A program made the position numbers and the translations under genes. Of a stretch of 64,000 nt of DNA, positions 37,612 through 47,540 are shown piece after piece. The first letter of the stretch is position 1; every line of letters begins with the position of its first letter. The notes below the pieces were generated by a model, which was given only the letters and a program-made list of their open reading frames with translations, did not search any database and was not told where the DNA came from. The DNA comes from Piscicola geometra (taxonomy: Eukaryota; Annelida; Clitellata; Hirudinida; Piscicolidae): contig OX030956.1 of the NCBI GenBank assembly GCA_943735955.1, forward strand, positions 10,252,445-10,316,444, in the 5' to 3' direction.

Positions 37612-37990
37612 GAAAGTGCATTTCATCAAAAAACTTTTCATTCTTTCTATATTTGCAACTGAACTTTTAGGCGGTGAAAAATACGTAACATGTTCAATAG
37701 TGTTACTTGAAATTTGTCACTTTACACAAGAAATATGCGTTTCAAAAGATGATCCAGTTTATGTTATATGTTTCAAAATAAATATGTCTTTTTCCAAAAC
37801 CATACAGCCTTCACCAAACAAGTGACTACGAGCATGTGTAGCGATTTTGTTCACTTCGTAAAGCGCGCTGTACAACTCATAAGTGATTGATTGATTTATT
37901 AAGATTCTGAAGATGAAGATACCTATATGATGACAAAGTCAATAATTCAACGTTATTTTCGATATTTTAATTTGAAGGCTTGTATAATTC
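37612..37990 (+). mobile_element. hAT family fragment (copy F) split by a LINE tail
   Basis: GTGCATTTCATCAAAAAACT through GATGATCCAGTTTATGTTAT matches the middle segment of copies A and E; TTCTGAAGATGAAGATACCT resumes it at 37905. Between them at 37853-37897 sits TAGCGATTTTGTTCACTTCG, TAAAGCGCGCTGTACAA and (ATTG)n, the 3' tail of the LINE at 22186. Confidence 0.75.
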
Positions 37991-38149
37991 CTGCATCAAG
38001 TGGTTAAAGTTTGGAAGTTGAGTGGGAATAAAATTAATTTTATGTTGGAAAAGTCTAGATGTGGATGTGATGAAAAGTTGTCCACGAGCAGTAGTAGGCT
38101 TGAACCATTTTGATGTTTTCCAGATTTTAATTTTTAGAAGACTTTACAT

Positions 38150-38330
38150 GATGAGCATGGGGGGCGGAGCAGGGTGGGCCAGGTGGGCCACGAACCACCC
38201 AATACTTAGAGCTAATGGGCCACAATGTATTTGGCCCACCCAAAAATCAACTGTGATAATCATTTGGGAAACTGTTCAAAGTGCATCACAATTCGAGGCT
38301 CTAACTTTAAAACTTTTTTAAAATATTTTA
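38150..38330. repeat. GGGCGGAGCAGGGTGGGCCAGG terminus-like fragment
   Basis: GGTGGGCCAGGTGGGCCA at 38176-38193 and TTTGGCCCACCC near 38239-38250 form an imperfect inverted repeat. The G-rich start resembles hAT-type element ends; no internal coding region. Confidence 0.35.
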
Positions 38331-38559
38331 TTAGGAACTAATCTTTTTAAAAACTAATTTTTTAACTAGACCATATATTTTTATACTTTTCCTGTAACTA
38401 AAAAAATGTTTAACTATTATATACCAAAAAATTTGTTAACTTTTTGCCCATCACTGATGCTGAGGTAGAATAATTGTTGCTATGGACGCTCGGCGGAGAG
38501 CTATATTAAACTTTGTTTAAAGTTTTAAACTTTCAAACTATAAACTATCAAGCATTTCC

Positions 38560-39162
38560 TCAGGCAATCCATTCAACCGAAATACCCAATTAAAAAAGTT
38601 GAAAAGATCCTCTCGTCTGATGTTATTATGAACGAAGTTGATACCAACGACCTCACTGATTGTCCCGATGATATGTTGTTGAGTGAGGCTGCTCGTGATT
38701 ACAGTGGACGACGTCGACAACCGCAGGCAAAATGGTTCAGCAATCATCCATGCTTGCGCATATCACGTCAACGAAAAGTTCTGCTTTGCAGCTGGTGTCA
38801 TGAAATAGGCAAGAAGCGCCTTGTTGGAGCATGCAAGATCGAGTCCGCGTTCGTTGAAAAAGGATTCAACAACTGGAAAAGTGGATCTATAAAACTGGAT
38901 AAACCCGCGGCCTCTTCTTCTCACAGGGCAGCGGCTGAATACGTGAGTGATAAAAGCAAACCGTCTGTTGCTACACAGCTAAGTTGTCAGCTGGCTAAAG
39001 AACAGCAAGTTAACCGAAATAGATTGGTCGTTCAGTTGAACAGCTTAATGTTCCTCATGTGACAAGGACTGGCAATTCGTCGTGGAAAAGATGAAAAAAA
39101 CGGCAATCTACATCAATTAATTCAGACGATGACGAGCAATATCAGTGGTGATGCATCAACAT
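38560..39162 (+). pseudogene. TTF-type zinc finger hAT-like (ZMYM1-like) gene, 5' part
   Basis: The frame at 38628-39062 encodes KWFSNHPCLRISRQRKVLLC then SWCHEIGK (Cys pair of a TTF/BED-like finger), ESAFVEKGFNNWKSGSIKLD, SSSHRAAAEYVSD (His) and NRLVVQLNSLMFL. After a stop and frameshift it continues QGLAIRRGKDEKNGNLHQLI then QTMTSNIS. This is the N-terminal DNA-binding and pre-core layout of ZMYM1-like, DUF4371-containing transposase-derived proteins. The reading is cut at about 39162 by a 3.2-kb element and resumes at 42356 (HLSHDIVNEQCNIIGKTLLR). Confidence 0.82.
39155..39162. repeat. 8-bp target duplication CATCAGTT, left
   Basis: CATCAGTT precedes GAATTGCAGTCGATTCACC; the same octamer follows the right end of the element at 42355-42362. 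Confidence 0.7.
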
Positions 39163-39309
39163 CAGTTGAATTGCAGTCGATTCACCCCTTAACCGATTCA
39201 CCCCTTAACCGATTCACCCGATAACCGATTCACCCCTTAACCGATTCATCCCATAACCGATTCACCCCTCAACCGATTCACCCCTTAAAATAGTTAAAAA
39301 CGGACTTGT

Positions 39310-39600
39310 TTTTTAAAATAAAAATGTCAATAAAAAATAAAATTTTAAATATAAAATAAAATTTTAAATATAAAATAAAAGTTTAAACACAAAATAAAAG
39401 TTTAAAAATAAAATAAAATTGTTAATATAAGATAAAATTTTAAATATAAATAAAAGTTTCAATATAAAATAAAATTTTAAATATAAAATAAAGTTTTTAA
39501 TATAAGATAAAAATTTTGATATAAAATAAAATTTTTAATATAAAATAAAATTTTAGATATAAAATAAAATTGTAAATATAAAATAATTTATTAAATTTAA
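39310..39600. repeat. 19-bp minisatellite AAAATAAAATTTTAAATAT
   Basis: About 15 units. Its reverse complement (ATATTTAAAATTTTATTTT) is the unit of the array at 51400-52190. Confidence 0.9.
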
Positions 39601-39779
39601 AATACTTTATTAAATTTAAAATACTTTATTAAAAAAAACATTAAATGAAAAATAAATTATTGAACACAAAATAAATTACTAAATACAAGACACTCTTTTC
39701 AGCCAATTTATTTTAGGGTTGTATTTTATGAAAGCCTTTGGACAAAATAAACCTTAAGGAATGATTTTTTTGAGAGTTA

Positions 39780-40290
39780 ATTAAATAAATTATTAAATAA
39801 AAAATAAATTAATAAATAAAAAATAAATTATTAAAATAAAATAAATATAAAATAAAAAATAAATTATTGAATAAAAAATAAATTATTAAATAAAAAATAA
39901 ATTATTAAATAAAAAATGAATTATTAAATAAAAAATGAATTATTAAATAAAAAATGAATTATTAAATAAAAAATGAATTATTAAATAAAAAATGAATTAT
40001 TAAATAAAAAATAAATTATTAAATAAAAAATAAATTATTAAATAAAAAATAAATTATTAAATAAAAATTAAATTATTAAATAAAAAATAAATTATTAAAT
40101 AAAAAATAAATTGTTAAATAAAAAATAAATTATTAAATAAAAAATAAATTATTAAATAAAAAATAAATTATTAAATAAAAAAATAAATTATTAAATAAAA
40201 AATAAATTATTAAATAAAAAATAAATTATTAAATAAAAAATAAATTATTAAATAAAAAATAAATTATTAAATAAAAAATAAATATTGAAC
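39780..40290. repeat. 19-bp minisatellite TTATTAAATAAAAAATAAA
   Basis: About 26 units with a block of GAATTATT variants near 39910-40010. Confidence 0.92.
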
Positions 40291-40823
40291 ACAAAATAAA
40301 TTACTAAATACAATGCACTCTTTTCAACCAATTCATTTTAGGGTTGTATTTTATGACAACCTTTTGGAGAAATGAACCTCAAGGAATGATTTTTTTGTGA
40401 GTTAATTGAACTTTTTAGCAAGTAAAAGGAAGCATACATTGGTAATTTTTAACATGGGGCAGATTATGCAGTTGATTAGTAATTGATTAGGAAGTGAGGA
40501 ATAAACAGTCTATTTTTAAATGACATATTAAAACGGTGCTTTTTTCTCTTTCCTATCTCTTTTCTTTGCCCTCAGTTGACTTGAATTGTCCATCCTGCAC
40601 TTATCTTCCTTCTACTGAATTTATAAATTTTTGCACATTTCCTAGTTTTTAGGCAATTCTTACCCGTATCTCACATCTCATGATAATTGTGAGGAAAGTT
40701 AATTTGAGCTTTGAATTAGTTATGTTCCAACCTTGTCGAAAATCTTGTTTATTTGTCGAAAAAATAAAGTTTCCGTTAAAAGTACCCTAGCATACTGAAA
40801 GTAAACAAGAAATATATACATCT

Positions 40824-41015
40824 GCCATTAAGGTGCTAGTGCGAATTGCCGAAATGCAAATTGCCAAATGAGTCGAAATATTAAAAAGCCAGAATTGCCG
40901 AAAGCGATTTTTTCAACTAGTACGAATTGCCGAATATAAAAAAATCTGTAATTTTCAAATCCAAATTAAATAATTTTTTATTTCATTTTTGGCAATTGAA
41001 GATTTCATTATAATC

Positions 41016-41046
<31 letters not shown>

Positions 41047-41337
41047 GATATAAGTACTTGGTAATGCAACATAATAGTTAAAACCGTTACTTCAAATATC
41101 TTTATTTAAAACATTGAAAAAAATTAATATAAAATTAAATTAAGTTCATTAATTAATGAATCAATATTCAATTAAATTCATCAAATAAGTTATTACACAT
41201 AGATATATAAATCGTTTAATATCATTAAATATATGTCGGCAATTCAACACACTTTAATAAATTCGCTTTCGGCAATAAACACTAACTAGCTATTCGACAA
41301 TATGTATTTCGGCAATTCGCGCGGACACCGCCATTAA
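40824..41337. mobile_element. 498-bp TIR element with 8-bp duplication GCCATTAA
   Basis: GCCATTAA directly precedes GGTGCTAGTGCGAATTGCCG (40832) and directly follows GGCAATTCGCGCGGACACC (ends 41329). Inverted ends of about 95 bp with interruptions contain GCGAATTGCCGAAAT and GAATTGCCGAAAGCGA. It is nested inside the foldback element; the 8-bp duplication suits a hAT- or P-type transposase. The centre includes an (ATT)n run. Confidence 0.88.
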
Positions 41338-41469
41338 TGGAGATTTCGTTAATAGGTTAATCTGGCTTCTATTCTTTCCATGAATCATAACTTGAAAATA
41401 ACTCCAAAATAATTATTTATTTGACAAAATACACAAAAATATTTTTGCTCTGAAAAACCAATTCATTTT

Positions 41470-42000
41470 TTACTTATTTTATAACTTTTTATTTATTTTA
41501 TAATTTTATTTATCTATTTTATAATTTTTCAATTGTATTTATTTTATAATTATCAATTTATTTTTTAATTATCTATTTATTTTATAATTATCTATTTATT
41601 TTATAATTATCAATTTATTTTATAATTATCAATTTATTTTATAATTATCAATTTATTTTATAATTATCAATTTATTTTATACTTATCAATTTATTTTATA
41701 ATTATCAATTTATTTTATAATTATCAATTTATTTTATAATTATCTTTTTATTTTATAATTATTAGCGCTCTTGAATTTGAAGAAAGAGCGCTATAGAAAT
41801 CTATTTGATTGATTGATTGATTGATTATTATCTTTTTATTTTATAATTATCTATTTATTTTATAATTATCTATTTGTTTTATAATTATCATTTATTATAT
41901 AATTATCTATTTATTTTATAATTATCTATTTATTTTATAATTATCTATTTATTTTATAATTATCTATTTATTTTATAATTTTTTATATATTTTTTAGATA
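41470..42000. repeat. 19-bp minisatellite TTTATTTTATAATTATCAA
   Basis: About 24 units, interrupted at 41763-41827 by a LINE tail insertion. Confidence 0.92.
41763..41827 (+). mobile_element. LINE 3' tail inserted in minisatellite
   Basis: AGCGCTCTTGAATTTGAAGA, AAGAGCGCTATAGAAATC and TTTGATTGATTGATTGATT; same tail as 29155 and 54664. Confidence 0.85.
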
Positions 42001-42354
42001 TATTTTATAATTTAAAAAAATAATTTGCCATTTATTTTATCTTTTTAATCAAATTTATTTATTCATTTTATAATTTTTTCATAGTTTTTCATTTATTTGA
42101 AAAAATAGTAGTTTTTTATATTTTTCATTATTTAAAAAATAATAATTTATTATTTTATTTTAGCAAAATCGCTATACAAATTAAATTCCGTTTCAAACTA
42201 TTTTAAGGGGTGAATCGGTTGAGGGGTGAATCGGTTATGGGGTGAATCGGTTATGGGGTGAATCGGTTATGGGGTGAATCGGTTATGGGGTGAATCGGTT
42301 ATGGGGTAAATCGGTTATGGGGTGAATCGGTTAAGGGGAGAATCGACTGCATCC

Positions 42355-42450
42355 CCATCAGTTGGCCTACAAAAAGGCATTCACCTAAGCCACGACATTG
42401 TCAACGAACAATGCAATATCATCGGGAAAACATTGTTACGGATGATAATT
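42355..42450 (+). pseudogene. ZMYM1-like hAT gene, continuation after insertion
   Basis: The frame reads KGIHLSHDIVNEQCNIIGKT then LLRMI, matching the family segment '(K)-(F/Y)-S-(D/E)IQNE---LM---VLR-I' that follows the NLHQLIQTM motif at 39100. It is lost after 42450 in tandem AATTATATTCTAATTAATA repeats (42450-42560). Confidence 0.65.
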
Positions 42451-42837
42451 GATAATTCTAATTATATTCTAATTAATAATTCTATTATATTCTAATTAAT
42501 AATTCTAATTATATTCTAATTAATAAGTCTAATTATATTTTAATTAATAAGTCTAATTATATTTTAATTAATAATTCTTTTACAATTTTATTGTAATTCA
42601 AATTCCAGTATTTAATACCAATAATTATCAAAATTTAATACAAATAAATGTCAGAAATTTAATACAAATATAATGTCAGAAATCCTATAAAAAAATATAT
42701 AATCTAATTAAAAAGCATATAAAAATGTCATAAAAATTATATATACAATTTAATACCACTAATTATTAGAAATTTAATACCACTAATTATCACATATTTA
42801 ATGGAAAAAAAGTCAAAAATTCAATACACACAAGACG
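42451..42837. repeat. A+T-rich imperfect tandem repeats
   Basis: Units of TCTAATTATATTCTAATTAA (42450-42570) and later TTTAATACCACTAATTATCA / AATTTAATACAAATA (42600-42800). Confidence 0.7.
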
Positions 42838-43540
42838 AGCACCTAACATCTTTTCATCCGTCGCATTGCCCTGCTCCACAAGACCCTGGCACTTAGGATT
42901 CTTTGGACGGCCATTTACAATAGTGACTTCCCCAGGCCATTCCCTACACAGGTCTGTCACAATTTAGTTGACGAACTCACGGCCATTATCTGAATGGAGT
43001 CCCCAAATAACAGAACACCTGGTTTTGAAAATTAAAAGCCACTTCAGCTGCTGATTTATGACAAAGGGCAAAAAACGCATGGATCTTGGACATGTAGTGC
43101 CCAATCCAGCTGTACGTCCTATCTCTACAATGCCTCATGCCTATCAGATCAATCTGTAACAAATGCATGTAGAGTGGTTAGGCATGTTAATTAAATTAAA
43201 TCCTATAACAATTATCAATTATTATTGAAAGATTGATAGGGTTGTTCATGTATCTGCCCTCTCGTCATGAATCCAGATGATATTATGGGTTTCAATGGTG
43301 CTCTTGTTGTCTGTGGCTTGCGCATGTGATATGTAAGGCAAAGAGCAACATATTTGTCTATGGCACATCTAGGCACACAGTCTTACAACTTAGACACCTC
43401 ATCAGCTGTCTTTCTGATGCCCATATGACCTTTACTCATGTGGACTTCATGAATTATGTCATAAAAGTCCTCAACAAAAGCAACAGGCTTCCAGGAAGAG
43501 ATTTGGTTGTGCCTTTGGCATTTTGCAAAATTCATTAAAA
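42838..43540 (-). pseudogene. KRBA2-like / Ginger-type integrase fragment
   Basis: Minus strand from 43540: VEDFYDIIHEVHMSKGHMGI then RKTADEVSKL (HH of the zinc-binding domain), a stop, CAIDKYVALC and KPQTTRAPLKPI, FMTRGQ; then after about 85 bp QIDLIGMRHCRDRTYSWIGH (first catalytic Asp), KSAAEVAFNFQNQVFCYLG, and in another frame LHSDNGREFVN (second Asp) and GRPKNPKCQGLVEQGNA (Glu). All three DDE residues are visible, but one frameshift and two stops break the gene. This retrovirus-like integrase occurs in proteins annotated KRBA2-like; it cuts and joins element ends. Confidence 0.82.
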
Positions 43541-43925
43541 AAATTATTAAAAAAATATAATGAAATCACAATGACTTACTTGAGATTTTGAGGGTAGACA
43601 AAGTACGTTCTCAAGTCCCAAAGCTGCATGGGAAATAAGCTGGAACCCTTGGCTCTTGACTCATTTATTAAAGACTTTAGAGAATTTTTCTTCTTTGTTT
43701 ATACATCTTTCAATTTTATCTCCTTTTTCTTTACATATTGTTTTGCAGGTCTTGCTTAAAATTTAAGCTTGACTCAGCAAAAATCTAAATAAATTTGTTT
43801 TTGATTATCTTTTTATACTATCTTATCTTAACTTATTTAACACTTCCCTTTATAAATGATCGCAACTTTTCTTAACCCGTTATCAAATTCAAACTAAAAT
43901 TCTAGTTTGGTACAAATAGATCTAG
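43541..43925. other. non-genic DNA
   Basis: A+T-rich; nothing recognised. Confidence 0.4.
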
Positions 43926-44500
43926 GATAAAAGATCTTCCGGATAAAAAGTCATCGGATAAAAAGTCTTCGGATAAAAAGTCTTCGGAGAAAAAGTCTTC
44001 CGGATAAAAAGTCTTCAGGATAAGAAGTCATCATCATCATCTCCATCACCATCATCATCACCACCAGTTATTATCATCATCGTCATCATCATCCTCATCA
44101 TCATCGTCGTCATCATCGTCATCATCATCATTAAAATATTAATGACACGTCTACTTCAGAATCAAGATTTTATCAACGCCATATTAGTTACAATTAAGAT
44201 GCCGTTGATCCATCCATCCATTTATTCATTCATCCATCCATCCATCCATCCATCCATCCATTCATTCATCTATCGTGGTGATGATGATTGTGGTGGGAAT
44301 GAGGATGATGACTTTTTATCCTGAAGACTTTTTATCCGGAAGACTTTTTATCCGTAAGACTTTTTATCCGGAAGACTTTTTATCCGGAAGACTTTTTATC
44401 CAGAAGACTTTTTATCCGGAAGACTTTTATCCGGAAGACTTTTTATCCAAAGACTTTTTATTCAAAGACTTTTTATCCGGAGAACCTGTTATCCGTTTAC
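43926..44500. mobile_element. foldback element with CCGGATAAAAAGTCTTC minisatellite arms
   Basis: About six GGATAAAAAGTCTTC units at 43926-44010 are mirrored by about eleven GAAGACTTTTTATCCG units at 44310-44490. The loop carries (CATCAT)n (44027-44130) and (CATC)n (44205-44270). The YPEDFLSGRLF frame is a repeat artefact. Confidence 0.85.
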
Positions 44501-44649
44501 CGGTAAAAATAGCTAAAAATAGTCCTATTTCGCATGCGCAATGAAAGTTTGGACGGGAGACCAAATTTGGATGGAACATATATATAAAATCATCATTGTC
44601 ACAGCATCACTATCATTACCAATACAGCATCTTCAACATCACCACAGAA

Positions 44650-44710
44650 CATGGGCGGCGATCCTGGGGGGTCCTGGGGTCTACCTCAATGTGGACCCCC
44701 CCACTTTTTT
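44650..44710 (+). repeat. solo end of the ATGGGCGGCGATCCTGG element family
   Basis: CATGGGCGGCGATCCTGGGG, GGTCCTGGGGTCTACC then GGACCCCCCCACTTTTTTCC matches the left end of the element at 53213. No right end found here. Confidence 0.6.
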
Positions 44711-44850
44711 CCAATTTTGTTATTTAAAAATTCCTATTTTGATATGAGCATAATGGTCAACCGTGGCATAAAACTAAATGTTTATACAGTAATACATTGT
44801 TCGTATGTGTAGTTATAGTGATAGCTGTCTAAATCAAAAATATTCTTTAC

Positions 44851-45500
44851 TTAATTAAATACTCCTTCACCTGTTTTTTTGCAAGGCAATACATCTTTAG
44901 CCTTCAGACCCCGGCTATATGAGGCTCCAATATCGATGGGTTTTTGAGCCACCTGAATAAAACATTCACCTTCAACCGCGATGAACGCTCTCATGTCTTG
45001 AGCACAAAATGGGGAAATGGCATTGGACAAAACACTCTTTAAATTAGGGGAAACAGACTTTTGAGCAAATGTAAGAGTATTGTGCGTTATTTTATTAACA
45101 ACTGGACTGCCAGTGCATGCTTTTCTGTGTTTCAGCATGCCAGAGGTGCCACAGGAATTTGAATGCTGAATCAACACTTTGCAGTCTTTGCATTGCATGA
45201 ATTCTGTATGGCATCCATCAACCAATACTTTGACAAAGCTTACCCAAGCAATACTTTTACTAAGATTTATTACCATTGTGGAAACACGTGCAGTATCATT
45301 CGTAAAGATTTTTTCAATCTTACATTTCTTTATTTTCTCAAGAGTTGTAGACTCCAGTGAAAGTAATGATGATGATGAAAATGATGAACAACTGGGGCTG
45401 AAGGCTTGTGATACAAAAGAGCTCTTGCTGTTCGATACATGCATTTGGAAAATTTTAGTGATTTTTCATCTATGCAATTGACTGGAAACGATTGACTGCA
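44851..45500 (-). pseudogene. hAT (Hermes-like) transposase, N-terminal part with BED finger
   Basis: Minus frame: KIEKIFTNDTARVSTMV, IAWVSFVKVLVDGCHTEFMQ, then CKDCKVLIQHSNSCGTSGML and KHRKAC, a C-x2-C...H-x4-C BED finger that binds the element ends. SNAISPFCAQDMRAFIAVEG, FIQVAQKPIDIGASYSRG and KAKDVLPCKKTGEGVF follow; this is the hAT pre-core segment (Hermes DNA-binding region, 'CAQDMRPF--V-G-GF---AQ--I-IGA-YG'). The frame stops at 44851, and the catalytic domain is absent. Confidence 0.82.
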
Positions 45501-45683
45501 ATGTTCGGTTACCAATTTCAAGAAATAAAACTCAATCCAACAATTAAAGTATAAACTATAAGTTTTTTTAACGACTGGTAAGTATAATAAATAAATTTAA
45601 TATTATACAATTAGAATATCTTATATCGCCCTTTTTGATACAGAAATAAACAAAGTCACGTGATACTTTTCTTTCTATGTTGG

Positions 45684-45893
45684 GGTATTTGAAGAATGAC
45701 GGTCTCTTGCATTGGTGATTAATACATTAATACAATCTATACTACTTGTTTTTTGTAGGATAACTATGAATACGCCCCATAGATATCCTACAACCAACAA
45801 GTAGTATATACTATATCTATGAATCATAGTATGATACGCCCTCTGTTTTAATCACCAATGCAAGAGACCGTCATTCTTCAACAAATACCTATA
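45684..45893. repeat. 210-bp near-palindrome
   Basis: GTATTTGAAGAATGACGGTC, TCTTGCATTGGTGATTAA at the left is mirrored by TTAATCACCAATGCAAGAGA, CCGTCATTCTTCAACAAATA at the right; inner parts (TACTACTTGTTTTTTGTAGG / CCTACAACCAACAAGTAGTA) also pair, leaving almost no loop. A third half copy with GAGGGCGTATC and GTAGGATATCTATG lies at 45935-45992. Confidence 0.9.
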
Positions 45894-46024
45894 GTAATAT
45901 ATAATGGAACTCGCTGTTTATCGCTCAAGGTATGTTGGGGATTAATACAGAGGGCGTATCTATACTACATGTTTTTCGTAGGATATCTATGCACGTGTTC
46001 AAAAGATAAATAATGTAGAAAGAG

Positions 46025-46309
46025 AGGATCTGTTTTACATTTCTGCCACAAACAAAGATTTACGTTGCACTCGGTAATTGTAAACATTAACAGCAACAGC
46101 TGATGACACTTATTTATTTTGCAGACGTAATTTCAAATAGTTTGCCGAAATTTCAATAAAAAATTGCCGCTTTTTGTAATTGTTAGAGACCAAAAAAAAG
46201 CGAATTCAAAAAATAAAATAAAAGTGCCATCAGTTGTTGTCGTTTATGTTTACAATTGCCGAGTTCAACGCATACCTTTGTTTGTGGCAGAAATGTGAAA
46301 CAGATCCGA
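46025..46309. repeat. inverted repeat with about 90-bp arms
   Basis: GGATCTGTTTTACATTTCTG, CCACAAACAAAG...CTCGGTAATTGTAAACATTA at 46025-46114 pairs imperfectly with TAAACGAC.., TTTACAATTGCCGAG and CTTTGTTTGTGGCAGAAATG at 46213-46309. The centre is about 100 bp. No coding frame; foldback element candidate. Confidence 0.88.
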
Positions 46310-46427
46310 AAACTGAAATAATAATTGTAATGAATAAAAATATGTTTTTAAATTTTAAGAGTAGCTATAATAATTTTAATAAACATTTCATTGATTGTTG
46401 TTAAAAGTTTCTCAGTTAAATGTACAC

Positions 46428-46600
46428 AAGATGAGGTCTCTCCAGAATGAGACCTCCACAGGATGAGGTCTCCCCAGGATGAGACCTCCACAGGATGTGT
46501 TCTCCACAGGATAAGGTCTCCTAGGAGGAGGTCTCCTGGGATTAGGTCTCTACAGGATGAAGTCTTCAGGATAAGGTCTCCAAGGATGAAGTCTCCGCAT
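46428..46600. repeat. minisatellite ACAGGATGAGGTCTCC
   Basis: About eleven 14-16-bp units (GGATGAGACCTCC, GGATAAGGTCTCC, GGATGAAGTCTTC). The GGATAA...GTCTTC form resembles the GGATAAAAAGTCTTC units at 43926-44010. Confidence 0.85.
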
Positions 46601-47387
46601 ACCGATTTTATTTTCTTGATAATAGTATTTCCTGATCTTATACTTTTTTTATAGTTAAAATTTATTTATTTGAAAAATAATCTAGTTTACTAGTTTCAAG
46701 GGTAGTTGGATAATATAAGTTTATCTTTAATATATTTCTTGTTTTTTTCATTAAATGGAGTTAATTATTTTAATAGCGTACATTCCTTATAATGCATAAG
46801 GCTTTTAAAATTACATTCTAAAAAGAAGACAAGTGCGCCTTGTGCATGTTGTGTTACGGTATATAAAAAACTGAAATTGCGAATAAGTCTGATATTTTAC
46901 TATAATTCATCTTTAAAAATACTTTCTGTCATCTTTAAAGTTTAAGCATTTTTTATAGAAATTAAAACATATGGATGAGGATCTTTATACAATAATTTAT
47001 TATACATTATGTATAGCAAATATAATTCTTTTAGAGGTGTAGGATGATCATTTTAGAGAAAAATAAATTAAGCGGCATAAAACTGGTGATTTTGCTGTTC
47101 AAGGTGGAAACCCCAATGGTGCAACAAAGTTGTTTAAAGTTGAAGAATCGAAGGCATTAATTAATAAAGATCTCTGCCAAAAAGAACATAAAATTGCAAA
47201 ATGCAACATTGTTGATCGAAAAACTGTTTCAAACTTTTTGCAACTTTGGAGAAAAAGCGATTTGAAAAACTTCCAGCCTAAGTGGCCAGAAAGCCGGTTC
47301 GAGTTATACGCCACTAAATAATTCTTGTCATTATTATTATTATTAAAAGATAAAAACTCTTAAATGCCCTGCTAAATTATTCACTAA
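46601..47387. other. non-genic DNA after the end of IQCA1
   Basis: 3' flank of IQCA1 on the minus strand. At 47099-47314 a plus-strand frame GGNPNGATKLFKVEESKALI is a possible degenerate transposon remnant. No gene supported. Confidence 0.4.
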
Positions 47388-47507
47388 TCACTTCTTCTTG
47401 CTCTTGGAGACTGCCTTCTTGGCTTCCTTTTTCGCCTTAGGATCTTCTTCTTCCACAGCGAGCATCTTAGCTCTCTTTTTACCAAGTGGTGTCTTAGCGT
47501 ACCAAAT
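47388..47507 (-). CDS. IQCA1: IQCA1 / DRC11 last exon
   Basis: Encodes IWYAKTPLGKKRAKMLAVEE then a Lys-rich tail and TGA (47390-47388); 39 residues. The WYAKTPLGKKRA signature and basic end are the family's C-terminus. The acceptor is ATAG at 47511-47508. The upstream intron (47508-48723) contains a hAT copy. Confidence 0.92.
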   Translation of the reverse strand: MWYAKTPLGKKRAKMLAVEEEDPKAKKEAKKAVSKSKKK

Positions 47508-47540
47508 CTATGAAGATTGAAAAAAAAAAAAAAATAGTGT

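Larger units (their letters stand above)
39163..42354. mobile_element. foldback element: 16-bp terminal modules and 19-bp-period A+T arrays
   Basis: Left end GAATTGCAGTCGATTCACCC, followed by about seven tandem CCGATTCACCCCTTAA units and CCTTAAAATAGTTAAAAACG. Right end is the inverted counterpart: AAACTATTTTAAGGGGTGAA, about nine GGTTATGGGGTGAATC units and GAATCGACTGCA. The body holds three tandem arrays, 39310-39600, 39780-40290 and 41470-42000, that differ in sequence but all repeat every 19 bp. Two 125-bp direct duplicates (39658-39783, 40282-40406) flank the middle array. An 8-bp octamer CATCAGTT flanks the element. No open frame encodes a transposase. Confidence 0.85.

Noticed and set aside
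39163..39300. CRISPR-like array of short repeats
   Set aside because: Repeats are directly tandem without unique spacers, and the genome is animal.
44275..44544. 89-residue YPEDFLSGRLF repeat protein
   Set aside because: Translation of the GAAGACTTTTTATCCG minisatellite.
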